DNA of 64,000 bases from Mangrovivirga halotolerans (GTDB lineage: Bacteria; Bacteroidota; Bacteroidia; Cytophagales; Cyclobacteriaceae): the NCBI RefSeq assembly GCF_026241165.1, contig NZ_JAPFQN010000003.1, positions 434,001 through 498,000 of the forward strand. The letters are read 5' to 3'. Shown piece by piece: positions 44,348 to 52,482 of the stretch. The position numbers and the translations under genes are program-made. The notes beneath the pieces were generated by a model, which was given only the letters and a program-made list of their open reading frames with translations, was not told the origin of the DNA and did no database searches. Numbering within the stretch: the stretch's first letter is position 1; each line of letters opens with the position of its first letter.

Positions 44348-47300
44348 ATGAATACGCTTCTTCGTGAATACCTTAAAAAATTAACTAATATCAGTGGTTC
44401 CAATCGAACACTGCAGATGCTACGGCTACCTAAAGCCCAGTTTCTGGATATTCATGAGTTTCATGCAGTAACAGCCCAGGGGAAGTCATATGATATAATT
44501 GAAAGTCTAATAAAAAGGGATAAAAAGATATTTTTATGTCCATTTATAGATCCTCGAGATGGAGAAAGTAATGAATTAAGCAGCAGGCTTAGAAAATTAC
44601 AGCGAATGGACAACTTTGTTTATGAAGAACGAGGAGCGAGAGATCTTTATATAGGCTGGCCATTTATCGAAGGGAAATTTACAGATGGAACATATTTAAG
44701 GACTCCACTCATTTATTTTCCTGTAAAAATTTGGCTGGAATCTAATAACTGGTATTTAAAGCCACGATCTGAAGAGTCAGTTACATTAAATAAGGCATTT
44801 ATTCTTGCTTATGCCTACTATAATGATCTGGCACCTGATGAAAATCTAATGGACAAGGTTCTAGATGATATTCTGGGAGATGATATTTCTTTTAAAACCA
44901 GAATCTATTCACTTCTTAAAGATTCTTCGATAGAATTAAATTTTAATACCAATACTTTTACCACCGAATTGGAAACTTTTCAGGAAAAATTAAAGCCTGA
45001 AATAGAAAAAACAGGATCACCCGGAGAAATTAAATTGGAAATGAACGCAGTTCTCGGCTTGTTTCCTCAAACAGGTTCTTATCAAGTACCTGATTATTTG
45101 AAGTGGTTAGAAAAAAATGAGTACGAGGATGTCGAGTCATTTTTTATGACTAAGAAAATTGAAAATATCCTTCATGAAGAAACGGCTTCAGGATATCATT
45201 CTCCTATTAAAGAAGAGGAATTGTTTCTGCCTTTTCAGGTGGATGCCTTCCAGGAAGATGCTATTAAAACAGTTAAAAATGGAAATAGTGTAGTTGTACA
45301 TGGCCCTCCTGGTACAGGTAAATCACAATTGATCTGTAATCTGGTTAGCGATTATATTTCAAGAGGTAAAAATGTTTTAGTCGTTTGTCAGAAAAGAGTA
45401 GCTCTTGATGTTGTTTACAAAAGGTTGTCTGAAATAGGTTTAGATAAATTTTCAGCTTTAGTACATGATTTTAAAGAAGACAGGAGGGATATTTATTATA
45501 AAATTGATAGTCTTATCAACAACCTGCGAGAGTTTGAAAGATTAAATAACGGGCTGGATACAATTCAGCTGGAAAGAGATTTTCTGCAAACTTGTCGTAG
45601 AATCGATCAAATAAATGAAGAACTTGAGGATTATAAATCTGCTTTGTTCGACCTTGAAGAATTTGGCCTTTCTATTAAAGACTTGTACTTAAAAACAGAT
45701 CTTAATAAACCCAAAGTAGATTTAAGGCAATATTACCGTGAATTTGATCAATTACGAACTGAGGGGTTTTTACAGAAATCAAAATCTATTCGTTCGTTCG
45801 GTTCTAAATTTACCCAGGATAATTATCCATTGAGTTCCAGAAAGTCCTTTTCAGATTTATCAATTCATGACAGACAAACTATATTGAAATATCTGGGACA
45901 GATGCCAGATGCAGCACAAAAAGTAAAGGACGTTAGTAATGCATTATTGAAAAGAGACCTTTCCTTTCATGAAGCTGAATATATCTATAATTCAAGAGAG
46001 CAAATAGAAAATTTATTAAGCCTGATTAAAAGTAAGCAGGTGTATAAAGCTTTCGTGAGAATGGTAAACCACTCCACCGATGGTAAATCAGATCTTAAAT
46101 GGTTGTCCGGAAAAGAAAGGGTAATAATTGATTGTTTTAAAAAATATGGTCCGGAGACCTCCTTAAAAGCTTCTGAGTTAGGGCGCTTTCAGGAAGCTTT
46201 AGAAGAAGCGATGACCAAAAGAAGAAATATTTTTAAATGGATCAGGTGGAGGCTTTTTTCTAAAGATAAATTTTTTATTAAACGAGTTATTACCGCTAAT
46301 GGACTAAGATATGATCGGGAAGGGTTTAATATTTTGGTCGAAAAAATAGATAACAGATTAAATCTGGAGCACAACCTCTCGGATATTAAGAATAAAAAGT
46401 GGCTTAGCGATCTGCCTGAGACTTATGAAAAGGTGAATTTTCAGACCTGGTTTTTCAACCAGAAAAAGGCATTAACTGCTAAAATTGAATTTTCAAACCT
46501 TAGAAACTTTAAGGAATATTTTAACCTGGAAAATATTTCCTTTAAAGATCTTAAGGCGTCGCTTGAAAAGTTGTTAGATGAATTTGCTGTTATCCCTGAA
46601 TATAAATCAGAATGGACTACTTTTTTTACTGAAAAATTAATTAACAGGCTAATGTCTGAACCCGAAAGGATCAGGCAAGTAGAAAGAGCAGTTTTAGATG
46701 ATTTTGACGATTTGTGTGAGTTTGATAAGCTCTGGGAATCATTTGCGGCACATGAGAAGGATGTTTTTAACAAAGTAGTTGAGTATCAAAATTCAGAAAA
46801 TAATGATAATTTGAATTTTGAGGCTGTTTTTCTTAATTCTGTTTATTTATCCTGGATAGAGCATATTGAAGTTAAATATCCGGTATTGCGATTAGTTAGC
46901 ACGACTAAGTTTAAACAGATGATCAAAGAGCTTCAATATCTTGTAAAGAAAAAGCAGGAATTAGTTATTGAAATCACTTTGCTGAATGTCAGAGAAAGAA
47001 CCTATGAAGATCTTGAATTTAACAGGTTAAATAATCGGATTACTTATCGTGATCTGGAGCACCAGGTGACTAAGAAACGGAAGATTTGGCCCATCAGGAA
47101 ATTAGTTGAAAATTTTGAAGAAGAGATTTTTAAATTACTTCCATGCTGGCTGGCTTCACCGGAAACGGTATCTGCAGTATTTCCTTTTAATAGAAAGGTT
47201 TTTGATCTTGTTATTTTTGATGAGGCAAGTCAGTGCTTTGTTGAGAAAGGACTTCCTGCTATTTACCGGGGAAGTCAGGTAGTTGTAGCAGGAGATGAAA

Positions 47301-48367
47301 AGCAGTTGAGGCCTCATGATCTATATAAAGTGAGATGGGATGACGATGAGCTGGATCATCCGGATTTGAATATCGATTCCTTGCTGGATCTATCTAAACG
47401 ATACTTGCCTTCAGTACAATTAAAAGGCCATTACCGAAGTAAAACCCCGGATCTAATCTCTTTTTCAAATAAGGAATTTTATAATAATAATTTAAGGCTA
47501 CTTCCTAATTTAAAGGATGTGAATCAAAATGAAGGTGCAATTGATTATATAAAGGTAGAAGGTACCTGGTCTGACCACAAAAACGAAGTCGAGGCACAAA
47601 AAGTGATTGATCTGCTGATCTCAATTCCTGATGATTATCCAGGTAAGACAGCCGGAGTAGTAACTTTCAATGCCCGACAACAAGATCTTATTAATGATCT
47701 GATAGAATCTGAAATAATGAAAGGAAAAAGATTGCCTTCAGATTATTTTGTAAAGAATATAGAGAATGTTCAGGGTGATGAAACTGATATTTTGATTTTT
47801 AGTACAGCATATGCTCCTGATGCCAAAGGCAAAATGAAGATGCAATTCGGCTTGTTAAATCAGGATGGGGGAGAAAACAGACTGAACGTGGCGGTTACCA
47901 GGGCAAAAGAAAGAATTATTATTGTGACTTCTATTCTTCCTGAACAGTTAAAAGTCAAAACATCAAAATTCCCGGGACCAAAGCTGTTAAAGAAATACCT
48001 GGAGTACGCTAAATCAGTTTCAGATGGCGAATTTAAGCCTTCACGAATAGAGTATGATGTGAGTAAATCAGGAGTCTATCTTACTGATAAGCTTAAGCAG
48101 CTATCTTCTGAAAATGCTCATGAATTTATATTGAAAGAAGAAATGCCTTTTGCTGATTTAACAGTGATATCCAAAACGGGAGATTATGAGGCTTTAATTT
48201 TGACAGATGATCAGCAATTTTATGAAGGGGTTAGTGGAAAAGACTGGTTTGCTTATCTGCCTATTGCTTTAAAGGAAAAAGAATGGAAGTATAATCATTT
48301 TTATTCCAGAAATTATTGGCTGGATTCTGAAAAGGTAAATGATAAATTAAGGCTGATCATTCATTGA
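44348..48367 (+). CDS. Large superfamily I DNA/RNA helicase (AAA_11/AAA_12, UPF1/DNA2-like)
   Basis: 1339 residues. The N-terminal 300 residues have no named domain but resemble DUF4011-type heads (FPVKIWLESNNWYLKPR). Walker A is GPPGTGKSQL at 319-328. Between about 380 and 930 is a long helical insertion rich in Lys/Glu. Walker B is LVIFDEASQ with Asp958/Glu959, VVVAGDEKQLRPHDLYK is motif III, LKGHYRSKTPDLISFSN is motif IV, and NRLNVAVTRAKERIIIVTSI is motif VI. All key residues appear intact, so it is probably an active helicase. Relatives act in DNA repair or defence. No other defence gene is adjacent, so its role is open. Ends 5 bases into the hairpin facing gldH. Confidence 0.82.
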   Translation: MNTLLREYLKKLTNISGSNRTLQMLRLPKAQFLDIHEFHAVTAQGKSYDIIESLIKRDKKIFLCPFIDPRDGESNELSSRLRKLQRMDNFVYEERGARDLYIGWPFIEGKFTDGTYLRTPLIYFPVKIWLESNNWYLKPRSEESVTLNKAFILAYAYYNDLAPDENLMDKVLDDILGDDISFKTRIYSLLKDSSIELNFNTNTFTTELETFQEKLKPEIEKTGSPGEIKLEMNAVLGLFPQTGSYQVPDYLKWLEKNEYEDVESFFMTKKIENILHEETASGYHSPIKEEELFLPFQVDAFQEDAIKTVKNGNSVVVHGPPGTGKSQLICNLVSDYISRGKNVLVVCQKRVALDVVYKRLSEIGLDKFSALVHDFKEDRRDIYYKIDSLINNLREFERLNNGLDTIQLERDFLQTCRRIDQINEELEDYKSALFDLEEFGLSIKDLYLKTDLNKPKVDLRQYYREFDQLRTEGFLQKSKSIRSFGSKFTQDNYPLSSRKSFSDLSIHDRQTILKYLGQMPDAAQKVKDVSNALLKRDLSFHEAEYIYNSREQIENLLSLIKSKQVYKAFVRMVNHSTDGKSDLKWLSGKERVIIDCFKKYGPETSLKASELGRFQEALEEAMTKRRNIFKWIRWRLFSKDKFFIKRVITANGLRYDREGFNILVEKIDNRLNLEHNLSDIKNKKWLSDLPETYEKVNFQTWFFNQKKALTAKIEFSNLRNFKEYFNLENISFKDLKASLEKLLDEFAVIPEYKSEWTTFFTEKLINRLMSEPERIRQVERAVLDDFDDLCEFDKLWESFAAHEKDVFNKVVEYQNSENNDNLNFEAVFLNSVYLSWIEHIEVKYPVLRLVSTTKFKQMIKELQYLVKKKQELVIEITLLNVRERTYEDLEFNRLNNRITYRDLEHQVTKKRKIWPIRKLVENFEEEIFKLLPCWLASPETVSAVFPFNRKVFDLVIFDEASQCFVEKGLPAIYRGSQVVVAGDEKQLRPHDLYKVRWDDDELDHPDLNIDSLLDLSKRYLPSVQLKGHYRSKTPDLISFSNKEFYNNNLRLLPNLKDVNQNEGAIDYIKVEGTWSDHKNEVEAQKVIDLLISIPDDYPGKTAGVVTFNARQQDLINDLIESEIMKGKRLPSDYFVKNIENVQGDETDILIFSTAYAPDAKGKMKMQFGLLNQDGGENRLNVAVTRAKERIIIVTSILPEQLKVKTSKFPGPKLLKKYLEYAKSVSDGEFKPSRIEYDVSKSGVYLTDKLKQLSSENAHEFILKEEMPFADLTVISKTGDYEALILTDDQQFYEGVSGKDWFAYLPIALKEKEWKYNHFYSRNYWLDSEKVNDKLRLIIH

Positions 48368-48374
48368 TCAGCCT
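48350..48374. terminator. Inverted repeat at the helicase/gldH convergence, weak terminator
   Basis: AGGCTGATCA / TGATCAGCCT with loop TTCAT, containing the helicase stop codon. No convincing T-run on either strand, so termination is uncertain. Confidence 0.35.
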
Positions 48375-48387
48375 CATTTAAATATTG

Positions 48388-48882
48388 TTATTCTTTAATT
48401 TTTTCTACTCGAAATCCGGCAGCTTGTAATCCTGTTAATTCCTGGTCTCTCATGAAATGAGTAATGTTGACTTTATAAGTTCCGGTATCAGGAAATTGAA
48501 ATGATTTTTTATAAGGTGTCTGTATTGTATAAAGATCTCCAATACTACTTTCTCCCAAAGGTTCTCCTGACTTTCTGTCGAAGATCATTATTTCATCAGG
48601 CTGATTCTCCATTGCCATATTTTTAATTAATACCTCTCCCTCAGCGTTAGTTAACTCAGCACCGAGGTATAAGTTATGAAATGGATATTCGTTCGTATTC
48701 CTGATGTTATAAAATAAATTATAGGGAGATTCTGAATCAGTTATTTGAAACTCAAAATTTATTGAATTATTACGATTCCAGGTATTGTTTTCAAAGTCAT
48801 TATATTCTTCAAATACTCTGGTGGTGTCACAGCCTGAAAGAGTCAGCATCAATGTAACTGTCAAATAAAAAAATGATTTCAT
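48388..48882 (-). CDS. gldH: Gliding motility lipoprotein GldH
   Basis: 164 residues. The lipobox is LTLSGC (Cys18), so it is an envelope lipoprotein. The sequence features FEEYNDFENNTWNRNNSINFEFQI and the NEYPFHNLYLGAELTNAEGEVL pattern match GldH, one of the proteins needed for Bacteroidota gliding motility and stability of the T9SS/GldA-related machinery. The start overlaps the stop of the RicT-like gene by one base. This ricT-gldH pair is a conserved arrangement in the phylum. Loss of GldH abolishes gliding in Flavobacterium johnsoniae. Confidence 0.92.
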   Translation of the reverse strand: MKSFFYLTVTLMLTLSGCDTTRVFEEYNDFENNTWNRNNSINFEFQITDSESPYNLFYNIRNTNEYPFHNLYLGAELTNAEGEVLIKNMAMENQPDEIMIFDRKSGEPLGESSIGDLYTIQTPYKKSFQFPDTGTYKVNITHFMRDQELTGLQAAGFRVEKIKE

Positions 48883-50270
48883 TATTGTTTGTTGTTGTTA
48901 TTATTAGGGTTTTTTCTTCCTCCTTTTTTGAATCTTCTGTTTTTATTATTTCCTCTTGGCTTTCCTTTCGGTTTTTTGTCCTGACCTTCAGATGAAGCCC
49001 CCTGAGGTTTATTTTCTGCCTTTGGATGATTTTGCCTGGAGTATTTAGAACCTTGTTTTTTTGCCGGTTGTCCGCCACCCTGACTCTTAGGCTGATTGCC
49101 TGCTGGCTTTTTCTTTGCTGCAAGCTGCTGTTGGCTTTGATTTTCCGGTTTCTTTCTTCTTTTCTTTCTTTTTTTCTTCGGTTTACTACCTTTACTAAGT
49201 TTCTTATCTAATCGTTCAAGGTCGCTATTAAGGCTACTTCCCAGGTTAAGTTCGATTTCATCTTCAAACAAGGTAGCAGGTTTAATGCCTTTTTCATTAA
49301 GTTCAATTATTTCTCTGACCCTATTTGCTTCTACAGGGTGCCAGGTGTTTTCATCAGAAAAACCAAACCACATAATTTTCCTGAAGATATCAGTTTTCTG
49401 AAGGCGTGCTTTACCCTTTTCGGTTTCAATGGTTTCATTTTCCATTTCCGGGATATCTTTCAGAGCATCCATATAGGTTTCAAGCTCATAATTCAAACAG
49501 CATTTAAGTCTGCCACACTGACCTGATAATTTACCCGGATTCAAAGACAGATTTTGATATCTTGCTGCAGAGGTTGAAACACTCTTGAACTCAGTAAGCC
49601 AGGTTGAACAACATAATTCTCTTCCGCAAGAACCAATGCCGCCAAGCATACCAGCTTCCTGTCGAAGAGATATCTGCTTCATTTCAACGCGGATCTTAAA
49701 TTCTGCTGCCAGAACTTTAATTAATTCTCTGAAATCAACCCGGTCATCAGCAGAATAGAAGAAAGTTGCTTTAGAATTATCAGCCTGGTACTCAACCTCT
49801 GAAAGCTTCATTGACAGACCAAGATTTCTGATTATTTCCCTGGTTCTGTAAAGAGTAGGCATTTCCCTGTTTTTGACCTCTTCGTATTTTTCAAGATCTT
49901 TATCGGTTGCTTTCCGGTAGATATTTCTTACCTCTTCACTGTCTTCCTCTACACCCTTTTTCTTCATCTGAAGTCTAACCAACTCCCCCTGAAGAGATAC
50001 ATGACCTAAGTGATGGCCATTGGGTACGTTAACAATAATAGGTTCTCCGGTTGTAAGATCCAGGTAGTCAGAATTTCTAAAAAATTCTTTTCTTCCGTTC
50101 TTGAATCTAACCTCTACTATATTGAATATCTGATCTGAAGGTAATTCCATATTCGACAACCAGTCGAATACATTCATTTTGTTACAACCACCCGTGCCAC
50201 AAGCACCGTTGTTCTGACATCCTGAAACACTACCATCTTTATTTTTAGTTGCGCATGTACTACAAGCCAT
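48882..50270 (-). CDS. RicT/PSP1 family protein with lysine-rich C-terminal tail
   Basis: 462 residues. The PSP1/RicT core spans about residues 45-290, with four conserved Cys motifs in IGSCGRELCCSTWL and SGQCGRLKCCLNYE. A first Cys-rich N-terminus (MACSTCATKNKDGSVSGCQNNGACGTGGC) is unusual and could bind a metal or cluster. Residues from about 345 to the end are a basic, Lys/Gln/Asn/Pro-rich disordered tail ending in an Asn run, as often seen in Bacteroidota homologues. In Bacillus RicT (YaaT) acts with RicA and RicF on RNase Y and phosphorelay control. The role here is not established. The gene precedes gldH with a one-base overlap. Confidence 0.88.
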   Translation of the reverse strand: MACSTCATKNKDGSVSGCQNNGACGTGGCNKMNVFDWLSNMELPSDQIFNIVEVRFKNGRKEFFRNSDYLDLTTGEPIIVNVPNGHHLGHVSLQGELVRLQMKKKGVEEDSEEVRNIYRKATDKDLEKYEEVKNREMPTLYRTREIIRNLGLSMKLSEVEYQADNSKATFFYSADDRVDFRELIKVLAAEFKIRVEMKQISLRQEAGMLGGIGSCGRELCCSTWLTEFKSVSTSAARYQNLSLNPGKLSGQCGRLKCCLNYELETYMDALKDIPEMENETIETEKGKARLQKTDIFRKIMWFGFSDENTWHPVEANRVREIIELNEKGIKPATLFEDEIELNLGSSLNSDLERLDKKLSKGSKPKKKRKKRRKKPENQSQQQLAAKKKPAGNQPKSQGGGQPAKKQGSKYSRQNHPKAENKPQGASSEGQDKKPKGKPRGNNKNRRFKKGGRKNPNNNNNKQ

Positions 50271-50420
50271 AATTAATTTTTTCCTTTGTCCGCAAATACC
50301 GGTTCATACACATCGTTGTGGCAAACATTATCTGTTATATTCACAACTCCCAATGTCTAAAATACTAATTTTTTTGCGGTTTCCTTATTTGGTAAGGTAA
50401 AGCTTTACAATAATCCTGAT

Positions 50421-51692
50421 TTACAGGTCAAAACCAATGTCCTTTCTGAAATAGATTTTATCCCAGGAGATCTTTTCTGCTGATGCATAAGCTTTTTTCA
50501 AGGCTTCGTTCATTGATTTTCCTTTGCCAGTAAGAGCCAAAACTCTGCCTCCGGATGTTAAAACAGACCCGTCTTCAGATTTTGTACCAGCATGAAAAAT
50601 ACTCGCTTCATGATCTTCATATAAACCATTGATAATTTTACCTTTTTCATAACTTTCAGGATAGCCACCTGAAACTAGAATCACTGTAGCAGTAGTGTCT
50701 TCATCAATTTCCAGTTTGTATTGATCAAGTGTATGCTCATTGGTTGCTATAAATGCTTCTACAAGGTCGCTTTTTATTCTTGGTATAACTGCTTCAGTTT
50801 CAGGATCACCCATTCTTACGTTATATTCAATAACATATGGATTCCCTTCTACATTCATCAAACCAATAAATATAAAGCCCTGGAAAGGAATGTTTTCTTT
50901 ATTTAAACCATCTATAGTGGGTTTTATGACTTGTTCTTCAACCTTATCCATGAAGTCTCCCTGAGCAAATGGTACCGGACTGATTGCCCCCATTCCCCCA
51001 GTGTTCAATCCTTTGTCACCTTCTCCGATTCGCTTATAATCTTTAGCTTCAGGGAGAACGATATATTGCTTGCCATTTGTTAATACAAAAACGGATAGCT
51101 CAATACCAGACAGGAATTCTTCAATTAAAACCTGGGCACTCGCGTCACCAAATTTCGCATCTAGAAGCATTTCCTTTAATGATTCTTTTGCTTCTTCAAT
51201 ACTTTGAGCAATTACAACACCTTTTCCAGCTGCCAGACCATCTGCCTTTAAAACATAAGGAGCAGAAAGAGTCTCCAGATATTTATAGGCTTTCTCAATG
51301 TTTTCCTTAGAAAATGTTTGCGCTTTAGCTGTAGGGATGTTGTTTCTTAACATAAACTGTTTACTGAAGTCCTTACTTCCTTCCAGTTCTGCTCCAGCCT
51401 TTTCTGGCCCGATTATAATTAAATCAGACAATCTATTATCCGCTTTAAGGCTATCGCTAAGACCGTCAACTAGTGGTGCTTCAGGTCCTACAACGATCAT
51501 TCCGATCTCATTGTCTATAATGAAATCAGCAACCTCATTATGGTCATTGACATTTAGAGATGTATTTTTTCCGATATTTTCAGTTCCAGCATTTCCAGGA
51601 GCGATAAATAACTGATCGCAATGTTTGCTTTCTGCAATTTTCCAGGATAGAGCATGTTCACGCCCACCAGATCCGACTACAAGTATATTCAT
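50421..51692 (-). CDS. purD: Phosphoribosylamine-glycine ligase
   Basis: 423 residues, canonical length for PurD. GSGGREHALSW begins the N domain, FIAPGNAGT follows, and the ATP-grasp region includes KADGLAAGKGVVIAQSIEEAKESLKEML and GNPYVIEYNVRMGDPETEAVIPRI, which holds the Mg2+ ligands. LNTGGMGAISPVPF is the usual substrate loop. The C domain ends with ALKKAYASAEKISWDKIYFRKDIG. It ligates glycine to phosphoribosylamine, the second step of purine synthesis. No other pur genes are adjacent. The ricT gene begins 150 bases after it with no clear terminator between them. Confidence 0.95.
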   Translation of the reverse strand: MNILVVGSGGREHALSWKIAESKHCDQLFIAPGNAGTENIGKNTSLNVNDHNEVADFIIDNEIGMIVVGPEAPLVDGLSDSLKADNRLSDLIIIGPEKAGAELEGSKDFSKQFMLRNNIPTAKAQTFSKENIEKAYKYLETLSAPYVLKADGLAAGKGVVIAQSIEEAKESLKEMLLDAKFGDASAQVLIEEFLSGIELSVFVLTNGKQYIVLPEAKDYKRIGEGDKGLNTGGMGAISPVPFAQGDFMDKVEEQVIKPTIDGLNKENIPFQGFIFIGLMNVEGNPYVIEYNVRMGDPETEAVIPRIKSDLVEAFIATNEHTLDQYKLEIDEDTTATVILVSGGYPESYEKGKIINGLYEDHEASIFHAGTKSEDGSVLTSGGRVLALTGKGKSMNEALKKAYASAEKISWDKIYFRKDIGFDL

Positions 51693-51777
51693 TTGTTTTT
51701 TAGCTTTTATTGAGTTATTACGGTCTTAATATTAATCTGCATTTAGAAAAACAGATGCCGAATAAGTATTATTTCTA

Positions 51778-51785
51778 CAAATATA
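51778..51785 (-). promoter_or_regulatory. -7 box of the purD promoter
   Basis: On the minus strand TATATTTG matches TAnnTTTG, 86 bases before the purD ATG at 51692. No -33 TTG at standard distance. Confidence 0.45.
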
Positions 51786-51879
51786 ATAACCATATAATCT
51801 TCAGGTATTAAAATTGATAAATATTGGTTATGGTATGGGATATTTTTAACAATTGAGTGTGATTAAGGATCTGCCTACT

Positions 51880-51887
51880 TATTTTTG
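51880..51887 (+). promoter_or_regulatory. -7 box abutting the HAD phosphatase start
   Basis: TATTTTTG fits TAnnTTTG and is four bases before the ATG at 51892. A TTG at 51853-51855 is 24 bases upstream, one more than the usual maximum. Same geometry as the hemA and lysine-rich gene promoters, predicting a leaderless mRNA. Confidence 0.5.
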
Positions 51888-51891
51888 CGCC

Positions 51892-52482
51892 ATGATCGAT
51901 CTACCTGAAAAAACCGGTGCCAAAGCATTAATCTTTGATCTGGACGGCACTCTTGCCGATACCATGGAAGTACATTATGAAGCGTACAAAAAAGTAACTG
52001 ATAGTTATGGAATAGATTTTTCCAGGCAGTTATTTTACGACTGGGCCGGTACTCCAACAATCACTACCTTCGAAAGACTGAAGGAAATGTATCAATTAGA
52101 TGACATGGATCCTGTTGATTGTACCTTAAGAAAAAGAGAAAATTTTAAAAAGAACTTCCATCTCGTCAACCGTATCGAGCCGGTGTTTGAGATTGTAAGG
52201 GAATGGCATGGTAAGCTACCGATGGCTATTGGAACGGGGAGTAGCAGGCAGATGGGGATGAAAACCATAGAAACATTGCATATGACCCCGTATTTTGATC
52301 ATATCATTACAGTTGATGATGTTTCAAAAGGTAAGCCAGATCCGGAAACATTTGCAAAATGCGCCTTGTTGATGGGGGTTGAAACTTCTGATTGCCTGGT
52401 GTTTGAAGATGGAGAACCCGGAATTGTTGCAGCCCGGGCTCTCAATATGAAAATTGTTGATGTCAGAGAGTATCTGGGTTAA
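51892..52482 (+). CDS. HAD-superfamily hydrolase, beta-phosphoglucomutase-like
   Basis: 196 residues from the ATG at 51892. An upstream TTG at 51853 is in frame but would put the promoter box inside the gene. The nucleophile Asp is in IFDLDGTLADTMEVHYEAY (motif I). Motif II Thr/Ser is in AIGTGSSRQMG, motif III Lys in SKGKPDPETF, and motif IV is LVFEDGEPGIVAA. The four-helix cap follows motif I, marking subclass IA, as in sugar phosphatases such as YqaB and in beta-phosphoglucomutase. It dephosphorylates or isomerises a sugar phosphate, substrate unresolved. Convergent with recQ, overlapping it by four bases. Confidence 0.9.
   Translation: MIDLPEKTGAKALIFDLDGTLADTMEVHYEAYKKVTDSYGIDFSRQLFYDWAGTPTITTFERLKEMYQLDDMDPVDCTLRKRENFKKNFHLVNRIEPVFEIVREWHGKLPMAIGTGSSRQMGMKTIETLHMTPYFDHIITVDDVSKGKPDPETFAKCALLMGVETSDCLVFEDGEPGIVAARALNMKIVDVREYLG

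Noticed and set aside
44348-48367. Defence island around the large helicase
   Set aside because: No nuclease, methyltransferase, toxin or other defence gene lies next to it; gldH, ricT and purD are housekeeping or motility genes.
50271-50420. Possible terminator or riboswitch between purD and ricT
   Set aside because: There are short palindromes (GTAAAGCTTTAC, CCTTA/TAAGG) but no T-run on the minus strand and no recognised riboswitch consensus.
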